From assembly GCF_902702775.1 (NCBI RefSeq), contig NZ_LR738724.1:1426001-1490000 (forward strand): a stretch of DNA of 64,000 nt, given 5' to 3'. Numbering within the stretch: the stretch's first letter is position 1; each line of letters begins with the position of its first letter. This document shows positions 8,683 through 17,433 of this stretch, one piece after another. The notes below the pieces were generated by a model. It saw nothing but the letters and a program-made list of their open reading frames with translations. It was not told where the DNA came from and ran no database searches. A program made the position numbers and the translations under genes. Source of the DNA: Streptococcus suis (GTDB lineage Bacteria > Bacillota > Bacilli > Lactobacillales > Streptococcaceae).

Positions 8683-9564
8683 CTAGGCTACTGTGGAAGA
8701 GATAACTGATTTATAAGTTGAAAACACCAATGGATTCTTGGCCTTCAAATCTTCATAAAATATAGTCTGACAAGTCCAATAGTATGGATATACGTAAAGT
8801 CCCAAAAACCCAAACGTCAAAAGAACTCCAATAAACCAGCCAACAAAAGATAAATCCAAGAGGAAACGGCGCCATTTATTCCCCTTCATCAACTGCCAGC
8901 TCTGACTGAAGAGTTTAAATGGTGAAGAATAGGTATTGTTTTCCAAATAATCATAGAGAAGAAAAGAGACCTGACTGAGCCCATATCCTACGAATAAACT
9001 ACAAATAATCCCTACACATACCAGTATTAATCCTGTTTGAAAATAAGACGAACTGAAAAAAGCTGAAAAATCAGGCTGATAATCAATAGGAGCACCAAAG
9101 ATGACAATAGTACTATAGAAAGCTAAACCTATCAATATCATTCCAAGAACAGCAGGGAAACTTGCTAAATACAAGACCAGCATTTTCAATAATGTCGTAC
9201 TAAAAACTGGTAAAAAATTTTTCCCATCTAGTAAAGTGAAACACTCCGTAAAGCTAACCTTGGTTCTTTGCTTTCTCACCAGTCTTATTAGTTGAAAACA
9301 AGCTGTCACAATTAAACATTGTGCAATAAAATCAAATATGATTGACGGGCCAACAGAAATAAAATGATGAGTCCAAGTAACACCATCTTTCACAATAGTT
9401 GTGCCCCAGGAGAAAGTACCAGTTTGCCCCCAGATTTGTTTCAAGCCAAATTCTGCCACTCCTGACAGAAAAGAAATCAAAACAGGTGCCAAAAACAAGG
9501 TTATCATCCCATCTGTTTGTTCACGAATAACCGTTGCTTTAGCTCGAATATCGCTATTAGACAT
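8683..9564 (-). CDS. DUF975 family membrane protein, copy 2
   Basis: This 293-residue polytopic membrane protein is the paralog of the downstream gene. It has a charged N-terminus (IRAKATVIREQTDG), about five or six hydrophobic segments, and the DUF975-like ending LDLSFVGWFIG then TIFYEDLKAK. Function is unknown. The ATG at 9564 follows GGAAGGGAAAACGCA. A minus-strand TATAAT at 9602-9607 is the likely -10. Each copy has its own terminator, so the pair looks like a tandem duplication rather than an operon. Confidence 0.82.
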   Translation of the reverse strand: MSNSDIRAKATVIREQTDGMITLFLAPVLISFLSGVAEFGLKQIWGQTGTFSWGTTIVKDGVTWTHHFISVGPSIIFDFIAQCLIVTACFQLIRLVRKQRTKVSFTECFTLLDGKNFLPVFSTTLLKMLVLYLASFPAVLGMILIGLAFYSTIVIFGAPIDYQPDFSAFFSSSYFQTGLILVCVGIICSLFVGYGLSQVSFLLYDYLENNTYSSPFKLFSQSWQLMKGNKWRRFLLDLSFVGWFIGVLLTFGFLGLYVYPYYWTCQTIFYEDLKAKNPLVFSTYKSVISSTVA

Positions 9565-9657
9565 TGCGTTTTCCCTTCCATATATTTGTATCGTTATATA
9601 TATTATACTATTTTATTTTTAAGTTTTCCATTATTTCTATAAAAAAATTGTACAAAA

Positions 9658-9680
9658 AATCCCTTCAAATAAAGAAGGGA
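9658..9680 (-). terminator. Terminator of the APC permease
   Basis: Minus-strand TTCCCTTC and GAAGGGA pair around TTTATTT, followed by TTTTTTG, six bases after the permease stop. Confidence 0.8.
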
Positions 9681-9686
9681 AATCTA

Positions 9687-11075
9687 TTATTTTGCTTCCG
9701 AATGACGATAGCCATAACAGAAGTAAATCAAAATTCCAACGACCAAGGATACTCCGAATGCTAACCAAGTATCTAAACTATACTGGAACATAAATGAAAG
9801 ACAAATAATAATTGAGAGGATAGGTAACAAGGGAACAAGAGGTGTTTTAAATTGTCCATCTTTTGGCAAACCTTCGACTTGACGCAGACGAATAATACCC
9901 AACGCCAGCATGATCAAATAAGCTAAGGTACAGATATTGAGGAAGGAAGCAATACTTGCTAGTGGGAAAATACCTGCACAAATGGCTGCAAAAATCCCCA
10001 CAAGAATGGTCGCATTCTTAGGAACCTTGCTTGTTTGTGTTAATCGACTCAATGATTTCGGTAGCAAACCATCACGACTGATGGAATAGACCATTCTCGA
10101 CAAGGCGTAGGTCATCGAAATACATACTGTAATCAATGTTAGGATTGCTACAATAGAAATATAACTCGCTGCCCAATCCAATCCAACTTCTCGAAGTGCA
10201 AAAGCTACCGCATCTGCCACATTCAACTTAGTATAGTGAACCATACCAGTCAATACTAATGTCACTACAATATAAAGAATTGTTACAATGGATAGAGACA
10301 ACACGATTCCCTTTGGTACATTCTTCTCAGGTTTTTTCACCTCATCAATCGCTAATGAAATAGACTCAAATCCCAGGAAGGCAAAGAACATGAGAGACGC
10401 TCCCGCCATAATTCCTGCCTGTCCACCATAAATGGCACCAAAACCAAAAGGAGAGAAGTTCGACCAGTTTTCTGGTTTGATAAAGAATAACCCTACTAAA
10501 ATAAATAAAGCCAACGCTGAAAATTTCAAAACTACCAAGGCTGAATTGAAACGAAGAGCTGCCTTAGAATTAAGCAAGACCACTCCTACCACAAAAATCA
10601 AGACGAGAACTGGTAAGAGGTCTACATAGGTACCTGCAGCGGGGTTAAAAGTTCCATTCAGAGCTGTCGGCATAGCGATACCAAAATTAGCCAGGAGTCC
10701 TTTCAAATAAGCTCCCCAACCAGATGCAACACTCGATACAGCAGTCAAGAATTCCATGATTGTCAGCCAGCCAGCAATCCAGGCAGGAAATTCACCAAAA
10801 ACCGAGTAGAGATAACCATAGGCACCACCGTTAGTCGGTATACGCGAGGCAAATTCTGCGTAAAACAAGGCTGTTAGTCCGACTGAAATTGCTGCAATAA
10901 CAATTGAGATGATCAGAGCTGGCCCTGCATACTGGGCTGCTGCCAAACCAGTTACCGTAAAGATACCTGTTCCAACCATCGAACCGATACCTAAAAATAT
11001 CAAATCAACTAAGCCTAAATGCCGACGCATTTGACTATGGCGACCGACTGCTTGTTTTTTTCTAAATAAACTCAC
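9687..11075 (-). CDS. APC superfamily amino acid permease
   Basis: This 462-residue transporter of the amino acid-polyamine-organocation superfamily has about twelve hydrophobic segments. The helix-1 motif GIGSMVGTGIF (residues 30-40) is the unwound substrate-binding stretch of APC proteins, and FAFLGFESISLAIDEVKKPEKNVPKGI is the typical helix-6/loop motif. It is closest in pattern to the cationic amino acid transporter type (YfnA-like); the substrate cannot be set from sequence. The start is GTG at 11075 with GAAGGAG six bases upstream. It is monocistronic, with its own promoter and terminator. Confidence 0.88.
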   Translation of the reverse strand: MSLFRKKQAVGRHSQMRRHLGLVDLIFLGIGSMVGTGIFTVTGLAAAQYAGPALIISIVIAAISVGLTALFYAEFASRIPTNGGAYGYLYSVFGEFPAWIAGWLTIMEFLTAVSSVASGWGAYLKGLLANFGIAMPTALNGTFNPAAGTYVDLLPVLVLIFVVGVVLLNSKAALRFNSALVVLKFSALALFILVGLFFIKPENWSNFSPFGFGAIYGGQAGIMAGASLMFFAFLGFESISLAIDEVKKPEKNVPKGIVLSLSIVTILYIVVTLVLTGMVHYTKLNVADAVAFALREVGLDWAASYISIVAILTLITVCISMTYALSRMVYSISRDGLLPKSLSRLTQTSKVPKNATILVGIFAAICAGIFPLASIASFLNICTLAYLIMLALGIIRLRQVEGLPKDGQFKTPLVPLLPILSIIICLSFMFQYSLDTWLAFGVSLVVGILIYFCYGYRHSEAK

Positions 11076-11153
11076 AAAATACTCCTTCAGAATAAGAATA
11101 GGGATACTCGACAGAACAAGCTACGGATTCCTGTCAAAGAACCACAACGCCCC

Positions 11154-11162
11154 ATTATACCA
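11154..11162 (-). promoter_or_regulatory. Extended -10 promoter of the APC permease
   Basis: The minus strand reads TGGTATAAT, a perfect extended -10, 79 bases before the GTG start. The leader between them has no obvious hairpin. Confidence 0.7.
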
Positions 11163-11234
11163 TAAGTTGAAATATTTCGCATGGGTGACGACAAGCAAAA
11201 GAGCAAGGCTTTTCTACCTCACTCTTTCTTATGA

Positions 11235-12896
11235 TTATTCTGGATTAACCTTAAAGTTTTTAAGATAATTTTTCTTATCTAACTGACCGCTAAAGTGATC
11301 TCCTACCTTGATAAATGGTAATCGATCTGTACTATCTTCCGTTGCTTTGACTTTGTAAATCTTGCCCTCAGACTCAATATAGTAGATTGTCGCACCGCCA
11401 ATTATTTGACTCGCTAAAGCTTCTACTTTTCCACTGATAACCTCAGTCTGTTCACCAACTTCTCCATTTTCAGTCACCGTCAATCCTGAAAGGCTAGAAG
11501 CATCCGTTCCTGTGACTTGAGAAATTAAGAGCGCAATATCGTTGTTAACAGTAACCTGTTGATAATCTTCGGCATCAACAAGAGCGTATGATTTAACCAA
11601 GCCGGCATCATCTTTCAAGGATACTAAATAGTAGGCTGTATCTGCCAACTTAACCAGGCTTGGAGCAGTGGCTTTATAGCCTTTTTCCTGCACTTCACCT
11701 TCTGCGGACTCTTGCGCTGCTGTTTCAGTCGCCGAAGCCAATTTGTAGTTGGTAATTTCACGAGTTCGCATATTGACAAGAATAAATCCAAGGTTGGATG
11801 AATCAGCAGTTGCTGAGGTGATACCTGTGTAGAGATAAATATCTGAGCCGATAGAAATATAATTATAGCTGTCTGTTGTATTTTTCACACCAGTTTGACT
11901 GAAAATGGTATTCCAGAAACCATTTTGATAAGTATAGTGGTCATCTACACGGCTGATAACATTGTTTGCCGAATAAACACGGTCTACCCACTCTGGAATA
12001 TCTTCCAGACTATACTTCTTACTTTCGCCTGTTACTGCATCCAATACAATAGCACCAATCGGATCATTTGATGAAAGTCCAAATTTTGGCTCGTAAATCG
12101 TTGCAATATAATATGGATTTCCTTGGTCATCCACTTCGAAGGATGGTTTCCCAAAAATAGTTGTCGGGTATTGCAGGCGAAGATGACGTAAGGTATCATT
12201 CAGCAAAAATTCGGAATCTGAATAGTGCATGGCTTTGCTCAACTTGGCAAGTTCTGCCTTTCCTGTTGTCTGATTAACCTTCACGTAGTAACCAATCCCA
12301 TCTTGATGGTTGCTCAGCCATTTCCAAAAATTCTTATATTCTAAAGGCGATACACGGAACGGTTGCTGACCGATAGTAATCTGGCGATAATCATCCGAAA
12401 TGCCAAACTGGGAGACCTTGTCAATGGTACCTAGATAAGTATCACCGATTTTTTCGGCTGAGGCACGATCTAGGAGGGCCAATTTGGATATGTCTGTTTC
12501 AGGAAAATCTGCTTTAAAATCCGCATCCTTGACGCTTATGACAGCAGCGTAATCCTTAGCACGAAATACACGTGAGTTGATAAGCCCCAACCCCAACAAA
12601 CCCAGGACAGCCAATACCCAAATTCGTCCCAACCATTTTAAGTAAGCTGGCAGTTGCGAGGTTTTAATCTGATAGGTATCTACTGGTCTCTGGCGACCGG
12701 AAATCTTGGTCACCTTTTGAAAAGCACCTTTGGAGCTGAACATGGAAAGTATGAGCCAAACCAATCCGACAGATTGAAGGAAAAATATCCAGAAGTCCAC
12801 ACTCAAAATATTTAAAGCAGGCAACTGGTACCAGTAGTAGATTAGCATTTCCAAAACTAGGGCTAACCAGGCAAAAACAAATAATTTTCTTTTCAT
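11235..12896 (-). CDS. Large membrane-anchored protein of unknown function
   Basis: I do not recognise this 553-residue protein. It has three hydrophobic segments near the N-terminus (about residues 5-22, 30-55 and 90-108). They are followed by a roughly 440-residue region with alternating short beta-like blocks, such as IGAIVLDAVTGESKKYSL, and a low-complexity stretch of Ala/Glu around residue 380-400. The VLDAVTGE type of sequence recalls PepSY-like repeats, but this is only a resemblance. The large domain is probably outside the membrane. The ATG at 12896 follows GGAGGTTATT. It is monocistronic. Confidence 0.75.
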   Translation of the reverse strand: MKRKLFVFAWLALVLEMLIYYWYQLPALNILSVDFWIFFLQSVGLVWLILSMFSSKGAFQKVTKISGRQRPVDTYQIKTSQLPAYLKWLGRIWVLAVLGLLGLGLINSRVFRAKDYAAVISVKDADFKADFPETDISKLALLDRASAEKIGDTYLGTIDKVSQFGISDDYRQITIGQQPFRVSPLEYKNFWKWLSNHQDGIGYYVKVNQTTGKAELAKLSKAMHYSDSEFLLNDTLRHLRLQYPTTIFGKPSFEVDDQGNPYYIATIYEPKFGLSSNDPIGAIVLDAVTGESKKYSLEDIPEWVDRVYSANNVISRVDDHYTYQNGFWNTIFSQTGVKNTTDSYNYISIGSDIYLYTGITSATADSSNLGFILVNMRTREITNYKLASATETAAQESAEGEVQEKGYKATAPSLVKLADTAYYLVSLKDDAGLVKSYALVDAEDYQQVTVNNDIALLISQVTGTDASSLSGLTVTENGEVGEQTEVISGKVEALASQIIGGATIYYIESEGKIYKVKATEDSTDRLPFIKVGDHFSGQLDKKNYLKNFKVNPE

Positions 12897-12928
12897 AATA
12901 ACCTCCTTGACACAGATTTATTAGTTCT

Positions 12929-12937
12929 ATTGTATCA
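12929..12937 (-). promoter_or_regulatory. Extended -10 promoter of the 11235-12896 gene
   Basis: Minus-strand TGATACAAT fits TGnTATAAT with one mismatch, 33 bases before the start codon. Confidence 0.6.
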
Positions 12938-13010
12938 CAATTTTAATGTTATAATACAAGAATTATAAAAATTTTTTCAAGTTTCCATATTCGCCTGCAA
13001 CTTTTATTTT

Positions 13011-13019
13011 TGGTATAAT
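13011..13019 (+). promoter_or_regulatory. Extended -10 promoter of exoA
   Basis: TGGTATAAT is a perfect extended -10, 32 bases before the exoA ATG, which itself follows AAAAGGAAAATT. Confidence 0.7.
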
Positions 13020-13051
13020 GTAAAACAGTAACAGACTAGAAAAGGAAAATT

Positions 13052-13879
13052 ATGAAACTCATTTCTTGGAATATTGATTCTCTTAACGCTGCATTGACTG
13101 CAGAGTCTCCTCGCGCCCTATTATCACGCGCAGTCATCGATACACTTGTGACAGAAGACGCTGATATTATCGCCATTCAGGAAACAAAATTGTCAGATAA
13201 GGGACCGACTAAAAAGCATCTAGAAATTTTGGAAAGCTACTTCCCTGGATATGCCAATACCTGGCGTTCATCTGTAGAACCAGCTCGCAAAGGCTATGCT
13301 GGTACGCTCTTCCTCTACAAAAACCATCTAACTCCAATCATTACCTTCCCTGAGATTGGTGCTCCAACAACCATGGATTCTGAAGGGCGTATCATTACGC
13401 TAGAATTTGATGACTTCTATGTCACACAAGTTTATACGCCAAATGCTGGTGATGGCTTGAAACGGCTTGCTGACCGTCAAATCTGGGATGTACAGTATGC
13501 TGACTACTTAGCAAAACTTGATAGCCACAAACCTGTTCTTGCAACAGGTGACTACAACGTTGCTCACAAGGAAATTGACCTTGCTAATCCCGCAAGTAAC
13601 CGTCAATCTCCAGGATTTACAGATGAAGAACGTCAAGGTTTTACAAATCTTCTAGCAAAAGGTTTTACAGATACCTTCCGCCACTTGCACGGTGATGTTC
13701 TCAACGCCTACACTTGGTGGGCACAACGTAGCCGCACCAGTAAAATCAACAACACAGGCTGGAGAATTGATTACTGGCTTGTCAGCGACCGCATCGCCGA
13801 CAAAGTAAGTAAGTCAGATATGATTGACTCCGGTGCTCGTCAGGACCATACACCAATTGTGATGGAGATTTCATTCTAA
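13052..13879 (+). CDS. exoA: Exodeoxyribonuclease III / AP endonuclease
   Basis: ExoA cuts DNA at abasic sites and has 3'-5' exonuclease activity in base excision repair. The 275-residue protein shows the exonuclease III fold markers in order: WNIDSLNA at the start, QETKLSD (metal-binding Glu near residue 38), TGDYNVAHKEID in the middle, and the C-terminal QDHTPI catalytic histidine. Length and order match the streptococcal ExoA subfamily. A RUP-like repeat lies between its stop codon and its terminator. Confidence 0.95.
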   Translation: MKLISWNIDSLNAALTAESPRALLSRAVIDTLVTEDADIIAIQETKLSDKGPTKKHLEILESYFPGYANTWRSSVEPARKGYAGTLFLYKNHLTPIITFPEIGAPTTMDSEGRIITLEFDDFYVTQVYTPNAGDGLKRLADRQIWDVQYADYLAKLDSHKPVLATGDYNVAHKEIDLANPASNRQSPGFTDEERQGFTNLLAKGFTDTFRHLHGDVLNAYTWWAQRSRTSKINNTGWRIDYWLVSDRIADKVSKSDMIDSGARQDHTPIVMEISF

Positions 13880-13892
13880 CAGTGGATATTAA

Positions 13893-13994
13893 TACTCAAT
13901 GAAAATCAAAATCAGACTAGGCGACGCAGATGCAGATAGAACTGAAGTTCATCAAATCAAGTCAACAACGTCTGATTTTGATTTTCGAAGAGTA
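13893..13994. repeat. RUP-like miniature element, intact
   Basis: This 102-base element has imperfect terminal inverted repeats of about 25 bases. The left end starts TACTCAATGAAAATC and the right end, read on the other strand, starts TACTCTTCGAAAATC. Both termini carry TA, the target duplicated by IS630/mariner-type transposases. Ends of this kind are those of the pneumococcal RUP repeat. It has no coding capacity. It sits in the 3' UTR of exoA before the terminator. Confidence 0.8.
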
Positions 13995-14027
13995 TAACCT
14001 GATTTCAATTATCAGATAACAGATATT

Positions 14028-14076
14028 AAAGGCTTAAAACCCGTAGGTCTATTGCAAGGGTTTTGAGCCTTTATTT
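14028..14076 (+). terminator. exoA terminator
   Basis: The 15-base arms AAAGGCTTAAAACCC and GGGTTTTGAGCCTTT form a hairpin with a 15-base loop, followed by ATTTCTT. Confidence 0.75.
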
Positions 14077-14109
14077 CTTATCACTCTACCTTGTTTTAAT
14101 CCGCTCGAT

Positions 14110-14138
14110 TTGAAAACGGTGTCATTTTGTGGTAAAAT
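14110..14138 (+). promoter_or_regulatory. Promoter of the CDF-like gene
   Basis: TTGAAA (14110-14115), a 17-base spacer and TAAAAT (14133-14138) preceded by TG make a strong sigma-A promoter. The start codon follows AAAAGGAGGGATT. Confidence 0.7.
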
Positions 14139-14170
14139 AAATATATAGATATATATTAAAAGGAGGGATT

Positions 14171-15070
14171 ATGGACCACAAAATTATCGAACGCAAATCT
14201 CTAACTGTTTCCTCTGTTGTGAACGGTTTATCTGGACTAGCAGGTATTGCCGTTTATATCATGACTGACCTAAACGCCCTCCTCCTAGACGGAGTCTTTT
14301 CTCTAATAGCATTTATTTCGTCCTTAGTTGCAGTTTACATATCGAAAAATAGCCATCGGAAAACCGAGACTTTTCCTCAAGGACTGTATTTTCTAGAACC
14401 TCTCTACGCTATCATGAAATCTCTCGCAACTCTACTACTCCTTGTATTTGCTGTACTTGAAACTAGCGCGACAGCCTTTGCTTACTTTGTTCATGGAATC
14501 GGTCATCAAATGACTACTGGTCCCGTTCTCCCTTATACCATAACCATGTTTTTTGTCTGCATGGGGCTTTACCTATACAACCGCCATATGAGTACCAAAG
14601 TCAATCATCTGTCTACTATCATATTAGCAGAAGCAAAAGGCAACCTTGTAGACGGACTCATTTCAGGTGCAATTGGAATTGCAATTCTTCTGCTCTATCT
14701 TGTTCCTATCAACTCTTGGTTCGGCTTCCTGCATTATACTGGCGACTTCTTTTTGACACTAGCACTAGCAATCATTTCATTTAAGGAACCTTGGAACTTA
14801 TTAGTGGCATCTTTCAAGGAACTTGCCAACGGAACAATCCATTTCCCTGAGATACATGATTCTATCTATCAGCTATTGGAGCCTTACTTAAAGGAAGATA
14901 GCAATGATGTTGAAATCCATATTTTCAAACAAGGCATGAAGATTCGCGTTAAAATCAATCTCCACAATGTCCATCACGAAATTATCCAAAAACTCTTAGA
15001 AGATAAGCCTCAGATACTCTATCTTTTGAAAAAACATCATGAATATATTTCAATAGAATATGCGCTATAA
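14171..15070 (+). CDS. Divergent cation diffusion facilitator-like membrane protein
   Basis: This 299-residue protein has about six hydrophobic segments and a C-terminal soluble domain with the CDF layout. LLLDGVFSLIAFISSLVAVYIS corresponds to helix 2, AEAKGNLVDGLISGAIG to helix 5, and the last 90 residues to the ferredoxin-like cytoplasmic domain. CDF proteins export zinc, manganese or iron. By eye, only one aspartate of the canonical helix 2/helix 5 metal site (the one in NLVD) is kept, so it may handle another ion or have lost transport. It stands alone with its own strong promoter and a shared terminator. Confidence 0.75.
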   Translation: MDHKIIERKSLTVSSVVNGLSGLAGIAVYIMTDLNALLLDGVFSLIAFISSLVAVYISKNSHRKTETFPQGLYFLEPLYAIMKSLATLLLLVFAVLETSATAFAYFVHGIGHQMTTGPVLPYTITMFFVCMGLYLYNRHMSTKVNHLSTIILAEAKGNLVDGLISGAIGIAILLLYLVPINSWFGFLHYTGDFFLTLALAIISFKEPWNLLVASFKELANGTIHFPEIHDSIYQLLEPYLKEDSNDVEIHIFKQGMKIRVKINLHNVHHEIIQKLLEDKPQILYLLKKHHEYISIEYAL

Positions 15071-15076
15071 TAAACA

Positions 15077-15103
15077 AAATCTCGGCTTATAAACCGAGAT
15101 TTT
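15077..15103. terminator. Bidirectional terminator
   Basis: AAAATCTCGG and CCGAGATTTT pair around TTTATAAG/CTTATAAA. It ends the CDF-like gene on the plus strand and the ArsC-family gene on the minus strand, whose stop lies inside the stem. Confidence 0.85.
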
Positions 15104-15440
15104 CGTATTTTGTTCGATAGCCAATCTGTAAGATTTTACCATCCTGAATCAGTAGGGGACGCTTAATCAGCATACCATCATTAGCTAGAAGATTAAGTGC
15201 CTGCTCCAAGCTAAGACTATCAAACTTATCTTTCAAGCCTAATTCACGATAGCTATTCCCAGAAGTATTAAAATACTTTTTCGATTCTAGTCCTGTCGCC
15301 TCCATCCAAGCTTTTAGCTCTTCAGCACTAGGCGGTGTTGACTTAATGTCAATAGCTTCAAATTCCAATCCCAAACTCTTCAGCTCCGCCTTTGCTGCTC
15401 GGCAAGTCGAACATTTTGGATACTCATAAAATAAAATCAT
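15087..15440 (-). CDS. ArsC/Spx family thioredoxin-fold protein
   Basis: This 117-residue protein of the arsenate reductase-like family has a thioredoxin fold with the redox pair CSTC at residues 10-13 and the RPLL motif (KRPLLIQDGK) near residue 95 that binds the substrate in ArsC. Streptococcal genomes carry several such proteins, some of them Spx-like transcription regulators. This one lacks clear RNA polymerase-contact evidence, so a reductase-like role is as likely. It is the last gene of the serC operon. Its ATG lies inside the ogt coding region (17-base overlap) with GAGGTG as ribosome binding site. Confidence 0.85.
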   Translation of the reverse strand: MILFYEYPKCSTCRAAKAELKSLGLEFEAIDIKSTPPSAEELKAWMEATGLESKKYFNTSGNSYRELGLKDKFDSLSLEQALNLLANDGMLIKRPLLIQDGKILQIGYRTKYENLGL

Positions 15441-15930
15441 CTTTCACCTCAAATTCTGGATTCTCATGTCGCAAGAGCCAGATTTTCTTATCCAGTCCAC
15501 CTGCATAACCTGTCAACTGTCCTTTCTGATTGAGAACTCGGTGACAAGGAACAATAATAGAATAAGGATTACGCCCAACTGCACCTCCTACTGCCTGACC
15601 AGAACGAAGGCCTAGTTGCTGAGCCAGTTGTCCATAGGTAGTCGTCTGACCAATCGGAATCGTCTTCAATAATTGCCAGACATGCTCTTGGAAATTTGTT
15701 CCCACAGCTTCTAATGGAAGGTTTGAAAAGTCCACCTGATCCCCTGAAAAATACTTGTCAAGCAATCGAGCTGTCTGGTCTAAAATGGGATGGGAGGCTA
15801 AAATAGCTTTCTCATTCAAGCCTCGTTCAAAATATTTTTGTCCCTCAAACCAGGCCCCTCTCAATCCCTTATCACTAGCAATTAATGACATGGGGCCAAG
15901 TGGACTGTGATAGATTTGTTTATACAGCAT
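15424..15930 (-). CDS. ogt: Methylated-DNA--protein-cysteine methyltransferase
   Basis: This is a suicide DNA repair enzyme that transfers methyl groups from O6-methylguanine to its own cysteine. The 168-residue protein carries the active-site motif PCHRV (VPCHRVLNQKG, about residues 130-140), the preceding winged-helix block GQTTTYGQLAQQLG, and the NPYSIIVPCHR context. It lacks any Ada regulatory domain. It follows serA after 2 bases and overlaps the ArsC-family gene, so the three are cotranscribed. Confidence 0.95.
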   Translation of the reverse strand: MLYKQIYHSPLGPMSLIASDKGLRGAWFEGQKYFERGLNEKAILASHPILDQTARLLDKYFSGDQVDFSNLPLEAVGTNFQEHVWQLLKTIPIGQTTTYGQLAQQLGLRSGQAVGGAVGRNPYSIIVPCHRVLNQKGQLTGYAGGLDKKIWLLRHENPEFEVKDDFIL

Positions 15931-15932
15931 GA

Positions 15933-17114
15933 TTAGTTTTTATTCTGAATGACACGCACTTTGACAATTGCATCCGTTGCTTCAAATTTAGCAACCAACT
16001 GCTCAATTTTCACTTTATCCGCTTCATCCAAATCAAGTAAAGTATAGGCATAGTCACCTTTAGACTTATTGATGATATTATCGATATTGATTCCCAACTC
16101 AGATACAGCCGTTGTGATCGTTGCTACCATATTAGGAATATTCTTATTAATCAAGGTAATACGATACGGTGCATCTAGGAATTGTTTCACATTTGGGAAG
16201 TTAACTGAGTTGATAATTTCACCCGTCTCCATAAAACGACGAATGGTCTGACCAGCAGCAATGGCACAGTTGAGCTCTGCTTCCTCTGTTGACCCACCAA
16301 CGTGCGGGAAGACGATAATGTTGTCCTTGTTGAGCACTTCTTCTGTCCCAAAATCCGTGATATAGTTCTTGATAACTCCTGCCTCAATTGCTTCAAACAA
16401 ATCAGCATTATTAACCAGTTCACCGCGGGCAAAGTTTATCAAGGTTGTCCCTTTTCTCATTTGACCAAAGCTATCCGCATTGAAAAGTCCTCGTGTCTTA
16501 TCTGTCAAAGGAACATGAACAGTAATGTAATCCGCATTGGTAAAGATTTCTTTCAAGTCATCCACGCGTTTGACATGGCTTGAAATGGTCCATGCAGTTT
16601 CTACTGATACATAAGGGTCGTAACCGAGAACATTCATTCCCAAACGGCGGGCATCGTTGGCAATACGCGCACCGATAGCACCAAGTCCGATAACACCAAG
16701 AGTCTTACCTGAAATTTCTGTCCCTGCAAACTGCTTCTTACCTGCTTCAACCTGCTTAGGTACATCATCTCCTGACAATGTATTTGCCCATGCCGTCGCT
16801 CCGATATAGTCACGTGCTGACAAGAGGATGGAAGCAATGACTGCCTCTTTTACGGCATTGGCATTGGCACCTGGAGTGTTAAAGACAACAATACCTTTCT
16901 CTGTTGCCTCTTCGATTGGAATATTGTTAGTCCCTGCACCAGCACGGGCAATAGCTTTTAGATTTTCAGGAAAATCAAATCCATGCAAATTTTCAGATCG
17001 AATAATAAAGGCATCTGGATTTGCTGCATGATCTCCGTCAATCTGGAATTTATTGCCCAATTCCTTAAGACCAATTTGATTGATATTGTTAAAAGTACGT
17101 ACGCTAAATACCAT
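15933..17114 (-). CDS. serA: D-3-phosphoglycerate dehydrogenase
   Basis: SerA catalyses the first step of serine synthesis, oxidation of 3-phosphoglycerate. The 393-residue protein has the NAD-binding Rossmann motif GLGAIGARIA near residue 142, the family motif INFARGELVN near residue 225, and HVGGSTEEAE near residue 270 with the catalytic histidine. A C-terminal ACT domain (from about residue 320) senses serine or another ligand. The short form with one ACT domain is usual in streptococci. serC lies upstream, separated by a GNAT gene and a 319-base hairpin-rich spacer. The start ATG has AGGTAAAAATAA upstream. Confidence 0.95.
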   Translation of the reverse strand: MVFSVRTFNNINQIGLKELGNKFQIDGDHAANPDAFIIRSENLHGFDFPENLKAIARAGAGTNNIPIEEATEKGIVVFNTPGANANAVKEAVIASILLSARDYIGATAWANTLSGDDVPKQVEAGKKQFAGTEISGKTLGVIGLGAIGARIANDARRLGMNVLGYDPYVSVETAWTISSHVKRVDDLKEIFTNADYITVHVPLTDKTRGLFNADSFGQMRKGTTLINFARGELVNNADLFEAIEAGVIKNYITDFGTEEVLNKDNIIVFPHVGGSTEEAELNCAIAAGQTIRRFMETGEIINSVNFPNVKQFLDAPYRITLINKNIPNMVATITTAVSELGINIDNIINKSKGDYAYTLLDLDEADKVKIEQLVAKFEATDAIVKVRVIQNKN

Positions 17115-17433
17115 TTATTTTTACCTAAAAAGGGGAGTGGGAAAGAACTCACCTAACTACAGAAGAGTTTGTCAACAAGTCTTTATTTCTAGTTGCTGAG
17201 CTGAAACAGTCTATTCCCAGACTGTTTCACTCCCACCCCCGCACAGCTCAAACTGTCTGGGAGACAGTTTAAGGTTGGAGATAAGGCGAACTCTGTTCGC
17301 ATCAGTCGTAGTGGTCAGATTTGGAGTGTAAAACACGAACAAATCTGCCAATCAACCACTGCGCTGAGATGTTGACCCGAACCTTGAGAAGTGATATGAA
17401 GCTTTTGCCCGGTCCTTTTCTTTCTTTATTTCA
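17115..17433. repeat. Hairpin-rich intergenic spacer between GNAT gene and serA
   Basis: No gene is visible in this 319-base gap. It holds at least four inverted repeats: GAAACAGTCT...AGACTGTTTC (17203-17228), AAACTGTCTGGGAGACAGTTT-like arms (17250-17270), GCGAACTCTGTTCGC (17286-17300), and a larger two-step stem made of AGTGGT/ACCACT (17310-17315, 17355-17360) enclosing CAGATTTG/CAAATCTG (17316-17323, 17340-17347). No T-tract follows them on the minus strand, so they are not ordinary terminators. They lie inside what should be one transcript. A related cluster lies beyond prfC near 55.1 kb. Confidence 0.6.
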
